Shown piece by piece: positions 25,438-36,845 of a stretch of 64,000 bases of DNA. The stretch's first letter is position 1, and each line of letters opens with the position of its first letter. The notes beneath the pieces were generated by a model. The model made no database searches. It was not told the origin of the DNA and worked only from the letters and a program-made list of their open reading frames with translations. This stretch comes from Cheilinus undulatus (Eukaryota > Chordata > Actinopteri > Labriformes > Labridae): the NCBI RefSeq assembly GCF_018320785.1, contig NC_054867.1, positions 33,111,855 through 33,175,854 of the forward strand, in the 5' to 3' direction. The translations under genes and the position numbers were made by a program.

Positions 25438-25443
25438 ATGTGA
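25438..25443 (+). promoter_or_regulatory. Start-stop minimal uORF in the oxtr leader
   Basis: ATG directly followed by TGA, 41 nt upstream of the oxtr start codon, with G at -3. Start-stop elements can hold initiating ribosomes and lower translation of the main ORF. An effect here is inference. Confidence 0.5.
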
Positions 25444-25478
25444 CCGCTTGCTGCGCCAAAGCGGCGCTTTTACGCACA

Positions 25479-26403
25479 ATGGATGAGCTTTTACGCGAGC
25501 CCAGTAGTTGGGCGCAGAATGTTTCCTTGGGTAACTCAACTCGTGGGGGTGTTAGCCAGCTCGGAAACAGCACGGTAAATCCTCTGAAACGAAATGAAGA
25601 AGTGGCTAAAGTGGAAGTTACCGTTCTGTTCCTCGTGCTGCTGCTCGCCCTGACCGGCAACCTGTGCGTCTTGTGGGCTATCCACGCCAGCAAACACAGC
25701 CAGTCCCGGATGTATTATTTCATGAAGCATCTGAGCATCGCGGATCTTGTGGTTGCAATCTTTCAGGTGTTACCACAACTCATTTGGGATATCACGTTTC
25801 GCTTCTACGGGCCGGATCTCCTCTGCAGGCTGGTGAAATACCTCCAGGTCGTGGGGATGTTCGCCTCTACCTACATGCTCGTCCTGATGTCCGTCGACAG
25901 GTGCTTAGCCATCTGCCAGCCGCTCCGCTCAGTGCATAAGAGGAAAGACCGCTACTGTGTGATCGCATCCTGGATGCTCAGCCTGGTCTTCAGCACTCCT
26001 CAAGCCTACATCTTTTCTTTAAAGGATGTTGGACATGGCGTGTATGACTGCTGGGGGGACTTTGTGCAGCCGTGGGGCGCCAAAGCATACATCACATGGA
26101 TGAGCCTTAGCATTTACATTATCCCAGTGGCAATTTTAAGCATCTGCTATGGCTTAATATGCTTTAAGATATGGCAGAATTTCAATTTGAAAACCAGGAG
26201 GGAGCACTTCCTTTCTCTGACTCCTAGGCCTTCCAAAGGCGCGCATCCTCTCTCTCGTGTGAGCAGCGTGAGGCTCATTTCAAAGGCGAAGATCCGCACT
26301 GTGAAAATGACATTTGTGGTGGTCCTTGCGTACATTGTGTGCTGGACTCCCTTCTTCTTTGTCCAGATGTGGTCTGCGTGGGATCTTGCTGCACCGAGAG
26401 AAG
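25479..26403 (+). CDS. oxtr: Isotocin (oxytocin-type) receptor, coding exon 1
   Basis: Residues 1-308 of a 395-aa rhodopsin-class GPCR, normally a Gq-coupled plasma-membrane receptor for the nonapeptide isotocin. The ATG at 25479 starts MDELLREP; the frame is open upstream to 25440 but only from GTG. N-glycosylation sequons lie at N14, N19 and N30. TM1 begins near residue 46. C116 and C191 form the conserved extracellular disulfide. The TM3 end reads DRC (140-142), the family variant of DRY. Loop 2 has STPQAYIFSL and DCWGDFVQPWG, and TM6 has KIRTVKMTF and CWTPFFFVQMW, all close to vertebrate OXTR. The exon ends after codon 308 plus one base (GAGAAG|GTAAAA). Splitting TM6 from TM7 is the known intron position for vasopressin/oxytocin receptors. 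Which teleost duplicate this is cannot be told. Confidence 0.97.
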
Positions 26404-27390
26404 GTAAAAACACACACACACACAAAAACAAAAACACATTGTGCATTAATCAAAGGAAGAAAATGTTCTATGTATTTACTGGGCAATTCCACTTTTGGCG
26501 TGGGGGAAGTGCTTAGAGACCTATCACAGAGCATTACTTCCTGTGCCATCCATAAACCCTGTCCTAAGCCTCTTGATAACAATATTTAAAGTATAAGTGG
26601 CCCCTGCACACATAGGTCATTCTTCTTTACTAAATATCTCAGGGAATGTTGAAGCAATCCACTTCACTTCCAAGGCAACACAATGGTGTTTAACTTCAGA
26701 CTTCCCCTGAGTAGACACAGATGAATGGGAGTGTCATTTGCAGTTCTTATCAGCTCAGAGAAAGTCGCTTGCAGAGTAAATTGTACCAGGACATCAAAGA
26801 GTTTGCATCTCTGTTCCCAGTAGTGGTTTATATAATTTTCATGTAACTGTACAGCTTGTTCACATTTGATCTCTCATATCTTCTGAATTTGTCATCAAAT
26901 ACGTAGAAGAGCAGGGGAGCAGATGTGCTCTGTAACCTTTTGATTGTTGTTATTGGAGCTAAAAGACTGCAGAGCACTAAGAGATTCAGAGATATCTGAC
27001 TGTAAATAGGTCTTGAGTAGGCACAGTAATCGTCTTCCTGTTTCTCGACCTCTTCCGAGCAGTTTTACACAAAATTAGGAAAACAAACACATTACAGGCA
27101 AGAATGCACGCCCTGTTTACAGATCTGAGAGTGTGTCGTAACAGGGGCCCCCATCATGTTTGGATGGATGAGCTTATCCATCGGAGTGTTTCTTATTACC
27201 TTACAGCTCTGTAAACAGATTGTGACCTTTAAGTGTTCTGTTTTGCAAAACATTGAGAAACTCATTGTTGACATTCATACGCTCAGATCAGCACTTTTAC
27301 TGCTTTTTTGACTGCCTTTTGGCTTTTGATGGCAAACCTGTGAGGGCTTTTTAACAGGTTGTGAAAGAGATGTCCTGAGATCTGCACTTT
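26404..27390. other. oxtr intron, 5' part
   Basis: Begins with the donor GTAAAA and a short (CA)n run. No exon or element was recognised in this stretch. Confidence 0.6.
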
Positions 27391-27394
27391 TGTT

Positions 27395-28403
27395 TGGAAT
27401 ATATTTTTAGTTTCTCCCACTTATTTGGGATAAGTAAAACCTTTTAAGTTCAAAAACTCAGCCTTGTCTTGGAACAGGAATTAGATTTGACCAAAAATAA
27501 CATCCACATATCTCCTGATGTTCCTGTTTCAGCAGAAAATACAATGTGCATCACTGGGGTTTTTACTCCATAAGAAATGGTGTCAGTCGTTGAGAGATGT
27601 ATGGTGAGGTCATTCTTCTGTTTATTTTTAAGATGTACCACAAGGACATCTTAAGGCCAAGCATGAACAAAATTTCTACTTTAAAGTTCTGAAATTGTTG
27701 GAAATTTCTGGTTCCAAATCCACACAAATTCACTAAAATTTCAGAGAAATTACCAAAAATTTCAGTGAAAATTTGGAAACACTCTTTTTTAAAAGTATCC
27801 TATAAAAAGAACCCCAAAAATTCTTCAAATATTCCCAGTGGGTTTCAGTGAAACTTTGTCCCAAAGCCTAAACTTTCCAATGTAAAGCAAAAAGAAGAAA
27901 AAAATGACTTGCCAGATTACTTGCAGTCATAATGATGTCTGCTGTTGGGATTTATGCACAATGCCTTTTCAATGTTGACTTTTGTCATGTGATTTGGTCA
28001 CATGACATTAAGTTTTTATTCAACGCCTGTTCTTTATCTGCCTTTTATGTCCTGATGAAGACCCGTTGGAGTCAAAAAGCGTAGCCTGTTCAATAAAGGA
28101 ATTTATCACATGAGGTTGCCTCACATTTTCAGTTTTGAATGCCGTTTCTACCATGGACTTTATCTGCAAGTAATCTGGCAAGTCGTCATTTCTTCTTTTA
28201 ACATTGTGTCCTTGTCCTCTCTTTTCTGGAAAAGCATCTGATCCTGGTTACCTATAGTTTAGACATTTTGACCCCATGTAGCATCCTCACTTTTTCAACA
28301 TTCCAATATAAATCCCCCCCCCCCCCCCCAAATCCCATGTAGATTTCTGAAAATTTTCAAGAGAAACCCCAGTGTTCCATATCAAATTCCAACCATAATG
28401 GGA

Positions 28404-28434
<31 letters not shown>

Positions 28435-28461
28435 AGAGTTCCCAATCATTTAGAAATATAT
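27395..28461 (+). repeat. Head-plus-array repeat with AAATTTCC-like units, copy 1
   Basis: A head (TTTTAGTTTCTCCCACTTAT ... CTTGTCTTGGAACAGGAA) shared with 46630-46700 is followed by degenerate CCCAAATTTCCATGAAAATT-like text. The array text resumes after the nested transposons, at 29955. Poly-C runs lie at about 28314-28329 and 28405-28420, the second followed by (CA)n. Confidence 0.55.
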
Positions 28462-29017
28462 TAACCTTGCAAAGCAGATGGATACACCCGTTTCCTTGTT
28501 TTTCACTGGCAAATCCATCTTGCAAAGCTCCCATCTGAACCGTTTGGGCCTGGTTAGAAAGTGACAGGACCAATCAGCGACGAGGGGCAGTACTTTCAGG
28601 CGCAGCAGAGTCCTGACGTAAACAAGCAGCAGCAAGAACTGGTGCAGTTATGGAGGAAGAGATTAGCGTGGATACTGTTAAAGCACCAGTTTTATCAGAA
28701 CTTGATGACATTTCTTTGTTAAAAGAAGAACAAAGAACAGCACTGAGTTTTCTTTTCAAAACGACAAAAGTCGAGTACTGACATGTCTATAGTCGCCATT
28801 TTTTGCGTTATTCCTCAGCAGCTGCACACGCGCAGCTCAATAGCGGCTATGTCACGTGTTTTGTTGCTCTGGTTGGCCCGTAGAGATGTGACAAACAGAA
28901 CGTCCACCCAGTCATACTCCTGAGTTTTTTTCAAAGCCTCTGCCTTTTCTCAGATGTTTCCTATTGAAGCTTTACCAGATGGATGTGTGAAACACATCCA
29001 TCTGGCGTGTCAGGTTA
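28462..29017 (+). mobile_element. MULE-like non-autonomous element, 556-bp copy
   Basis: TAACCTTGCAAAGCAGATGG at the left and CATCTGGCGTGTCAGGTTA at the right. Left target copy GAAATATAT (28453-28461). The right copy is recovered as 29018-29024 plus 29955-29956 once the later hAT insertion is removed. The core has the same peptide relic as the 16397 copy: a frame starting MEEEISVDTVKAPVLSELDD, then LLKEEQRTALSFLF. No transposase. Confidence 0.85.
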
Positions 29018-29024
29018 GAAATAT

Positions 29025-29946
29025 AAAGGGATGGGTCTGATTTGATCCAATATCGATATCGGGTCCGATATGGATGTAATTAATAGATTGGATATCTGAC
29101 TGACAGCGCCGATCCAAGTGACCAATCCAAATCCATCCTACAGTTTGCGGTAGATCATGAATGCACCGCAATCTAACACAAGACAGTCTGTCTGTAACTG
29201 AGCTAGTATTAGGTAGGGATGTTCTTAGCTGTATAATTACCTAGTAAATTAAACGTAAATCTATATTTAGAATAGTCAAAACTAGTCTAAAGATGAGAGA
29301 ACACAAAGAAGAGTGGGAGTTATATCAGCCTGATAATACTCTCTACAGTGTGGCTAGCATTGAAAGCTAGTGCTGCCCGCCTTCGTTCCTCTTTGCAGAT
29401 TAATATCTTGCTTTGATATTTGGTCTCTTTTCACTTCGGGTGAGTAATCATACGTGAGCTTAACCCTCGACAGTCCACATACCACTTTATTTCTATTTAC
29501 TACTTTGGAAAACTGTCGTACCGCGGTCTTCCTACTATACACTAACAGCTTAGCCACCGCAGAGCTTCTCCTTGTTTACATCCGCTGAAGGGTCAGAGAG
29601 GAAGACTGCAACCATTAACTGAAGCTACAGCGGTCTCTAGTGGTGGGAGGTTCATTAAAGAGGATTATAGACAGGGATTTCAAGCCCCTGTTCATAAAAG
29701 ATGATAGGTAATTAGTTTACTAATAAATATTTATTTTTAGTCGTTGTTCAAAATTAGTTTGGAATACATTTAAAATTCAATACATTTTTATATTTTTTTT
29801 TCTCTTGCTTTTTAATAAGAGGAGCTGGGTGGTTTACTACAGCCTCATGTAACCTCACACATTATACCAACAAAAATAATACCCGTATCGGCACATATTT
29901 ATCGGAATCAGATCGGAACTGAAAAAAAGTGGATTGGTGCATCCCT
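29025..29946. mobile_element. hAT-type element of the TAGGGATGCACCGAT class
   Basis: The ends are AAAGGGATGGGTCTGATTTG and the complement of AGGGATGCACCAATCCACTT, a terminus widely seen in vertebrate hAT MITEs. A perfect 8-bp duplication AGAAATAT (29017-29024 and 29947-29954) flanks it, as expected for hAT. At 922 bp it has no transposase frame. It sits exactly on the right edge of the MULE-like copy. Confidence 0.85.
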
Positions 29947-29954
29947 AGAAATAT

Positions 29955-30395
29955 ATTCCCCCAAATTTCCATGAAAATATGAGAAAAGTTTAAAGCAAAT
30001 TAACCCCCCAAAAAGTCAGATCAAATTCCCTCAAATTACAATTCAAACCCTAACCCATGAAAATGGCAAAAAATTTCATAACAAATTCTCACAGAAATTC
30101 AAACAAATTATTTTTTTTAAATCAAGCGTATTTCTTGCAAAACTTCCGATAAAACTCAAAAATATACAAACATATCCCCTAAAATGACCATGAATATACT
30201 TGAAAATGTCCAAGCAAACCCTCCAAAATATCCAGATACTCTAAGATTGCCAAAGCAGATTCCCCCTAAAACATTGTACCAGATTCCCAATCATTTATAA
30301 ATACATATCACCGAATTACATGGAAATTATGAAAATACCCCCAAATATCCAAACCAATTCCCCAAATTCCATTAAAAATTTAAAATTTAATCCTC
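29955..30395 (+). repeat. Continuation of the AAATTTCC-like array
   Basis: Degenerate units such as CCCCCAAATTTCCATGAAAA continue from 28461 across the two inserted elements. AT-rich and non-coding. Confidence 0.5.
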
Positions 30396-30689
30396 TGGGC
30401 ACACACAGTGGACAACTCAGTCAGACTGTGAGACCACTGGGACCACACAATTGCCAACATGCCAGCAATCCCGCATGATCATGTGTCTTCAGAAGAATAA
30501 TGTCTATCAGTACCCATTTTGCTTGTCCTCACTGGTTGTTGTGGGTACTCCATGGAAAGTATTACTAGAATCATAAATATAAAACATGTTTGATAATTAT
30601 GATTCAGGGTTTGGGAGGTAATAACGTGATTTGGAGCAGTAATCCAATCAGGCATAAAAAATCCTGTGGTGTGTGACCAGCCATATTCA

Positions 30690-30870
30690 CATCTATGGGC
30701 AATTTAGAGTCACCGGTTAAGGAAACCAAAATGTTTTTAGACTTTGGGAGGAAGCTGGAGTACCTGGAGAGAAGCCACAGGTAGAACATGTAAAGTTAAC
30801 ACAGAAAGGCCCTGAAGCTTCTTAGTGTGAGGTACAGCGCTAACCACTGCTCCATGATGCAGCCCCTCAT
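30690..30870 (-). mobile_element. 5' half of a tRNA-headed teleost SINE (- orientation)
   Basis: In + orientation it reads AATTTAGAGTCACCGGTTAA, GACTTTGGGAGGAAGCTGGA and GTGAGGTACAGCGCTAACCA. The last is the complement of a degenerate tRNA-like head (GTGGTTAGCGCTGTACCTCA). It pairs with the 3' half seen at 17275-17450. Degenerate. Confidence 0.6.
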
Positions 30871-32709
30871 TATACTAAGGCTGCATTCACAATGAAGTTA
30901 AAAGTGACTCAAATAGATTTTTTTTGTGGTCTCATGTGATTCATATCAGATTTTTTTCTCTGACAGTATAAACAGCACAAGTCACATTGAATCTAATCTC
31001 ATCATATCAGATTTGGGCCACTTTCATAAGTGGGAATAAGTCAGATACATATCTGATCCCTTGGAATTTGACTGCAGTCTGAACAGCCAAATGAAAAGAA
31101 TTTGAACTGAGCCCATGAGACAAGCAAACTTCCCTTGTTGAGTTGAAATGATGTGTTCTACCTAATTAAGAAAGTACTTTTCATTTCAAGACACTTGACT
31201 AGCAAAATTTGCTTGCTTGATTGGTGGAATTTTTTTCCCAACAGGCTATCCAGGCTTAATGCTTTGCATTTATATCTTATAATAAGACGTTTGTTTGCAA
31301 TTCTTAAGGGAATGTGGCTAAAAATAAATGTAATAAGATATTTCTTTGCAGAAATTAGGCAGATATACTTACTTAGATTTAAGTTTTTTGCTGTGCAAGA
31401 TTAGGAAATATGATCAATTTGACTTATTTTGACTTATGACACTGGCAGAAATCCCTTTTCATGTTCATTTCAAAGAAAACTTTTCAAAGAAAGGCCTCTA
31501 TCTTGATTTATCTTGACCTCCACATCTGGAAGTCAAGATAAATCCCTTTTTTTGCTCATGTTTCTCACTTTTTGCCTTCTCTTTAAAGTAAAAGTTAAAG
31601 TCAGCAGGTGAGTTCCTTGTTGCAGAAGTAATCACATTGTCACTCTTTGAAACCTGCTGCTCATCCACTGATAGTGAAGAGGAATCAGATTTTGTTAACT
31701 CTGAGTGTTTGTCTAACCTTAGCATTAACTCTGACAGGTTCACATTTCTTATTAAATATATGATGGCAGCACCATCACAGTCCTCCTTTTGATTCCTCCA
31801 CCACATTCTCCCCTTTCTACTAACCCCAGCTTCAGAAAATCTGCAAATCATGACTTTACAGAAAAGCTGCCAAGCTTCATGTTTTTGTACGTTTCTGGCT
31901 ATACAAGAAAGCAGTGAACTCACTGTGAGTCAAAAGATCTGCATCAGGGTGAAAAGAAAAGTCTGACTGCCTGTCATTTTATGGTGTTTTCCCTGAAGAG
32001 ATCTGCACTCCCTGCAGCTATTGACAGGCTATTTGACTTATCTGTTGGACACGTCTCATAATTTTGTAGAGCTGTTTGCTTGACACAGCACACCTCTCAC
32101 AATAAGCAGCTATAGAGAGTCAGTGCACCAGGAACAGAGCAGGTCAGCATTTTCATTTTCATTGCACTCAATCTTTCTCACCCCATTAAGGATTAAAAAA
32201 AAGATCTTGGAAGTCTTCCACTTTCCACTGTTTTGTGCTTCTTCAATGTGCTCTGTACCTCGAATGGTTGGAAATTCAATCACTCGAGTGAAAGACGAAA
32301 TACGGTGTATTATCCATTCAGGTTGGCCTTTTTTAATTGAAGTCATTTGTTATGTTTGTGTCAAACAACTCAAAGTCCTGTTTGCTTCACATCCATCAGC
32401 GCTCCTCCAGCCCTAACCCCAGATGTTTTTGGGGTTGTCTAAAGTGCTTTAGGTCATGTATTTTTCTTTAAGTGATGTGTGAGATACTGTAAGTGCAGCA
32501 GGCTTAACAGGGTCTTAAATTATAAAGTAGGCATGAAATGGAAAATCCCATTCCAACCAGAGGTGGCTATAATGTGCGCAGTCTGTCACATGACTGGATG
32601 TGTGGCTCACAGGGGTGCTGCAAGGAATTATGCCCCCCCCCCAGATCTGGCCCCGCCACCACAGCCCAAACCAAACCTGCACAACAGCATTTCAAAACAC
32701 ATGGTATTT
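30871..32709. other. oxtr intron, no exon recognised
   Basis: Contains a 141-codon open frame on the - strand (31498-31923) with no recognisable domain, no codon bias I can judge and no splice partners. Not accepted as a gene. Confidence 0.4.
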
Positions 32710-32878
32710 GGCGCGCCGGTAGTCGAGTGGTTAAGGCGCATGCCATATACGCAGGCGACACGGGTTCGAATCCAGCCCGTGGCACTATTTCCTGCATGTC
32801 TCTCCCCTGTTTCCGACTCAATCCACTGTCCTATCAAATAAAGGCAAAAAGGCCAAAAATAGATCTTAAAAAAAAACA
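32710..32878 (+). mobile_element. tRNA-derived SINE in the oxtr intron
   Basis: Head GTAGTCGAGTGGTTAAGGCG with a perfect B box GGGTTCGAATCC, body CATGTCTCTCCCCTGTTTCC and tail CAAATAAAGGCAAAAAGG plus poly-A. Duplication ACATGGTATTT at 32699-32709 and 32879-32889. Same subfamily as the - strand copy at 48558. It lies in the sense orientation of oxtr. Confidence 0.9.
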
Positions 32879-33113
32879 ACATGGTATTTCAGAGTACCAG
32901 ATATTTAGGACAACTTTAGTAGATAGAAATGTTGCCAATGTTTTTGCACAATTAAGACAGTATTTAGAAGTTTGTATGCAGTTTTTGATCATTTCAAAAG
33001 GAAATCTAGCCCAGTTTTGGGTGTCTAAGTCTTTACTGTTTTTGCTGCAGTATGGAGCTACCACAACAAGGCAAAGTCAATGGATTTGGCAGATTCTCTG
33101 TCTGTCATCAGGC

Positions 33114-33370
33114 AGATCCATCTTGCAAAGCTCCAGTACCTAGTCTAAGGAGAACAAGACAGTAGCAACAGGTGTAGTTTAGGTGCACTGCAAACTGGTA
33201 AACAATGGCTGCTTTTGGAGCCATTAACTGAGCTACAGTAGCAATTCTATCAAAACTGGACAATGATTATTTGTTTAAAGATGAACAAAGAATCACAGTT
33301 AAATTTTTTCTTAATGGAAAAAATGTTCATCAATGTCCATCTTGCCGACTCTGGCAAACATATTCTACTG
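33114..33370 (+). mobile_element. Divergent relic of the MULE-like family core
   Basis: ATCCATCTTGCAAAGCTCC, then TTTGGAGCCATTAACTGAGC, CAATTCTATCAAAACTGGAC and AAAGATGAACAAAGAATCAC follow the order of the 28462 element core with many changes. The terminal repeats are gone. It is the oldest copy in the window. Confidence 0.45.
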
Positions 33371-33907
33371 TGTGGACAAACATGTCTGCTGAGATAAGAT
33401 AAAATGGCTCTCTGTGGCTCAAGGATTAAAGGTGTGTTATTCTCTAGATTCTCTACATGTGAGATGTGGGACTCACAGGCATTCTGAAATCCTTGTCTTG
33501 TTAACACAACTCTAATATTCAAATCAAAACATGATGCAGCTGTATGCAGCCACCACGCACCCAGTCTGAAATGACCATTAATATTTGCCCTTACAAGTCC
33601 ACTGTACAGACAGCACTTCACTTCAACAGGGTTCTTTAGTGGGATCTTTCCTTTATTCCATTCCTCCATGCTTGCTCTCATCACCCACCATGCCAACACA
33701 CAGAGATTCTTTGTCCTACCAAAACTAAGCCAATCTGAGGCTGGAACACATCTTAGATTTTCTTTACTGGTCAAAAAAATCCTATGAAAACACTTAAAAG
33801 TAACGTTTTATTGTGTTAGTTTATACTGCTCTCACACAGTACGGATGTGCATCACTGATATGTTTTGATAGAGTACAGATGTAAATTCTCTCTATGTCTC
33901 TCCCCAG
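33371..33907. other. oxtr intron 3' part and acceptor
   Basis: A - strand frame of 174 codons (33250-33774) overlaps this stretch but shows no domain. The intron ends with a pyrimidine-rich acceptor, TCTCTATGTCTCTCCCCAG, at 33907. Confidence 0.6.
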
Positions 33908-34170
33908 ATGTGGCTTTCATCATCACCATGTTGCTGGCCAGCCTCAACAGCTGCTGTAACCCATGGATCTACCTGTTCTTTGGCGGTCACCTCTTCCATG
34001 ACCTGATGCAGTGCTTCTCCTGCTGCTGCCCTCAATATCTCAAATCCTCCTCCTGCAGCTGCGATCGGCAATGCATGCACAAAAGCAACTGCTCCACATT
34101 CGTCATCAAGAATACCAGCAGTCAGCGGAGCCTCTCACACACATCTAGCATGGGGGGACCGGGACGCTGA
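33908..34170 (+). CDS. oxtr: Isotocin receptor, coding exon 2
   Basis: Joins the first exon in phase (G|AT gives Asp309) and encodes residues 309-395. TM7 reads [20 protein letters not shown], with the NPxxY motif as NPWIY (326-330), then helix 8 ([12 protein letters not shown]). A cysteine cluster (CFSCCCP) is probably palmitoylated, as in other family members. The Ser/Thr-rich tail ([13 protein letters not shown]) offers arrestin/GRK phosphorylation sites, and the stop is TGA at 34168-34170. The total of 395 aa compares with 389 in human OXTR. Candidate AATAAA signals in the 3' flank lie near 35266 and at 35613-35618, but which is used is unknown. Confidence 0.96.
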
Positions 34171-35859
34171 AGGGCCAGCTGAAAACCATCCAGACTTCCT
34201 GTAACTGAGAAATTCTGGCATTTTGGGCATTTAATCTTCTGTAGAAGCACTACAGAGGCCTTTGCATGGGTTTAAATAGAGCAGGCAAAGTAAACCTGCG
34301 CTGCAGAAAAACTACCTTATGACAACAAAAAGGAAGAAAAAAGTAATTTTTGTACAGCGTGTGATCAAAAGTTATTTAAGTTGAAGCTTTTACATATGCT
34401 TTATGTCTATATATGTGTGCCATCTGCTTTTCTACAGCAGAGTTGTCCTTCTTGGGCTCAATCACACCGGATTTCTGCACATGTCCCTTGCCTTGGCTTA
34501 AGTATTACAAACTCTATTGTCAGTCTGTGCATACAAATATGAAAAGTTTGTAACTCCTGTTATTCTGTCATGAGATTTGTTCTAATTTGACCTTAAGAGT
34601 GAAGCTATTAGTTACAATGGAAGGCCTGATTCTAAGATGTGATGTAAGATCTTAGATATGATGTTAGATATTTGCAGGCAACCTTAATCATGCATGCAGA
34701 CGGAATTCAGAGGGATTTGGACGAAAGATTGTATGGGATAGTATAACTTCTTATTATTGCTTTTCTCCCCCCATGAAAGCGGAGGTAGAGCCTCAACCCA
34801 GTAATGTGGGATTGAGAGCTAGCTACAGTCAGAGTACCTCATCCTGGCTCTGCTTTCTCAGCCATCTTGCTAAGATCTTTCTCCTCACAGTTTTATCTGT
34901 CTGTTTTATCTGGATGTTATGGCCATACGGAAAAGTAAGCTACAGTGTATCCATGTTTGCATGGGGGGGGGGGGGTGATGAGAGCTAGCATGGAGGAAGG
35001 GGGCTCTGGGACACTGAGTTGTGATGTAATGTTTCTATTCATTTTGAAGTAGAATTCAAAACAATCAAATTTTTTGTTAATAAGTGGAGATCTGAGAGAA
35101 TTTTAACGTAATGTTTGGAAAAACTTGTATTAAAAAAGCATTTTTTTAAATGAAATGTTGAAAGTTGTGAAACATTCAAAATCTTTTTGATGGAAAAACT
35201 ACAAAAGTTTCTAAACATTTTTGATGAATTGTGGGATTTTTATGCTGATGAAAGGTTCAAATTGAAAAATAAAAAAGATCTGGAAAAAAGGTGATTAGAT
35301 TTTCTCTTTTTTTCCAAAATGATGGAAAATAGTTTCGGAAAGGTTAAAAAGATTAACAAAATGTTGAATTTTGAATTCTCCATAAAATGTTGCCTTTTTT
35401 TTTTTTGGCAAGGCGATGAGTTCTTTTCTAGTTTTCACTTTAACATCATAAAAATATCAATGGTAATAAGTTGCTTAAACCTTTGATGGGAACTTCTTTC
35501 TTTGCCTTTTTTTCCCACAAAGTTGTAACTTATTTTTGTGTTTTAGGGACAAAGTTTGAAAAGTTTTCCTTATGGATAAAATAATCAACTTTGCAACAAA
35601 CTCTTGCTTACCAATAAAAGAACACATTTACAAAAATATGCTTCCAGTATCTGTAATCAGTGATCAAATATGCCAGGCCCTAACTCTTTAGACATACCTT
35701 CTTCTTTCCTGACTTGTCAGTGTTGCAGAAAAACATCATGTGTAAGGTATGGAAAACGCAAAGAGGCCAGAAAATTACACAGAAAAGTCTAAATATCCCC
35801 AAATTCACCATTACTGCACAACTGTACCTCTTGTGTTTTTTCATTTGATTTTGTATAAC
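34171..35859. other. oxtr 3' UTR and flank
   Basis: No second gene seen. Contains a G-run (about 34965-34974) and T/A-rich degenerate tandem text at about 35090-35410. Confidence 0.5.
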
Positions 35860-36310
35860 TTTAAGGAGTTCCTGCCCACAGAATTGGCTGGGCCCCTGAA
35901 AAGCCCAGAGAATGGGCCCTCCACAGCTGTGATTTATTGGAATCAGATGCATGTTTGTTGGATCAGTATAGTGCTAGAGTCCTGGCTAAAAATTACTTAA
36001 TTTTTAGAGCTGAAAAGTGTGTCAAGCTATCATGGGGTTCTGATGTTCAAAATTTTTGTGTTTTTTTAACCCCCTTTTCAACACTGTTATGGCAAATTTT
36101 TTCAAAATTTTTGTACTTTTAACCAATTTTTGCCTCTTATAACCAATTATCCACTTTTTAACTGCGTTTCACCATTTTCCTACCAATTTTGCCCCTTTCT
36201 TGCTAGATTTGCAGCTTTCATCCTAATTGTGCCTTTTTTTAACCCTTTTTTATTTTTATTTTTTTGCCATTTTTAAAAAACTGTCGCCCCCTGTAACCAC
36301 TTTTCACCAT
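35860..36310 (+). repeat. GGCTGGGCCCCTGA-headed dispersed repeat with TTTTGCC array, copy 1
   Basis: Head: CTGCCCACAGAATTGGCTGG, GGGCCCCTGAAAAGCCC, CTGTGATTTATTGGAATCAG and TAGAGTCCTGGCTAAAAATT. It is followed by degenerate 14-20 bp units of the type ACCAATTTTTGCCTCTTATA. The same head and array recur at 40312-40860 and, in reverse, around 50270-50970. Confidence 0.7.
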
Positions 36311-36439
36311 TATTTTCCAAAGGGTGGCCTTGCTTCAAGGTATTTTTATTCTGTTCCATTAAATTAGTCCATTCATTCAAAAATTAATCAATTAATAAAC
36401 TGTAATGAAAAACAGAAATGTTCAGAATAAAACCCCAAA

Positions 36440-36845
36440 TATTTACAGAAACACAAAACCAGTAAATGTTTTTCAGTTACATGAAATGTGTTTGCACTTT
36501 GTGGAATATAAATTACAGATAGTTTTCTTCGCATTTTTTAAAGTATTTTCTGTGACATGTTTCATTAAATATATTCTAGTAGTTAATTACATCATTTCAT
36601 TTGTGTGAAAAGAAATTTTTTTGTGATATGTTTTTGCATATTATCATATATTTTTGAGTTTCATTTTATGTTTTGGAATTTTGTGAATTTTTTTGTGTTT
36701 GTTAAATATTTTTAGAATATATAAATCTTTTTTAAAAGATTTATGAAATGCTTTTGCATGTTGTGGAGTATTTCTGCCTTAAGTGATATGTTTTATACTT
36801 TCAGAGATATATTCTTTATATTTCACCTTCAGGGCCACCATAGCT
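36440..36845 (-). repeat. Dispersed repeat ending CCTTCAGGGCCACCAT
   Basis: Reverse-orientation relative of 22955-23320. TTTTGTGAAATATTT-like units run to the terminus CCTTCAGGGCCACCAT at about 36842. Confidence 0.5.

Noticed and set aside
25440..25478. Upstream extension of the isotocin receptor (TACCAKAALLRT)
   Set aside because: It would need a GTG start; the in-frame ATG at 25479 gives an N-terminus of usual length.
31498..31923. 141-codon - strand ORF in the oxtr intron
   Set aside because: No domain, no splice sites and no start context support a gene.
32710..32785. tRNA gene with a perfect B box
   Set aside because: It is the head of a SINE with a retroposon body, tail and target duplication; no complete cloverleaf acceptor was seen.
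32538..33143. 201-codon ORF on the + strand
   Set aside because: It runs through a SINE (32710-32878) with no conserved domain and ends in intron sequence of oxtr.
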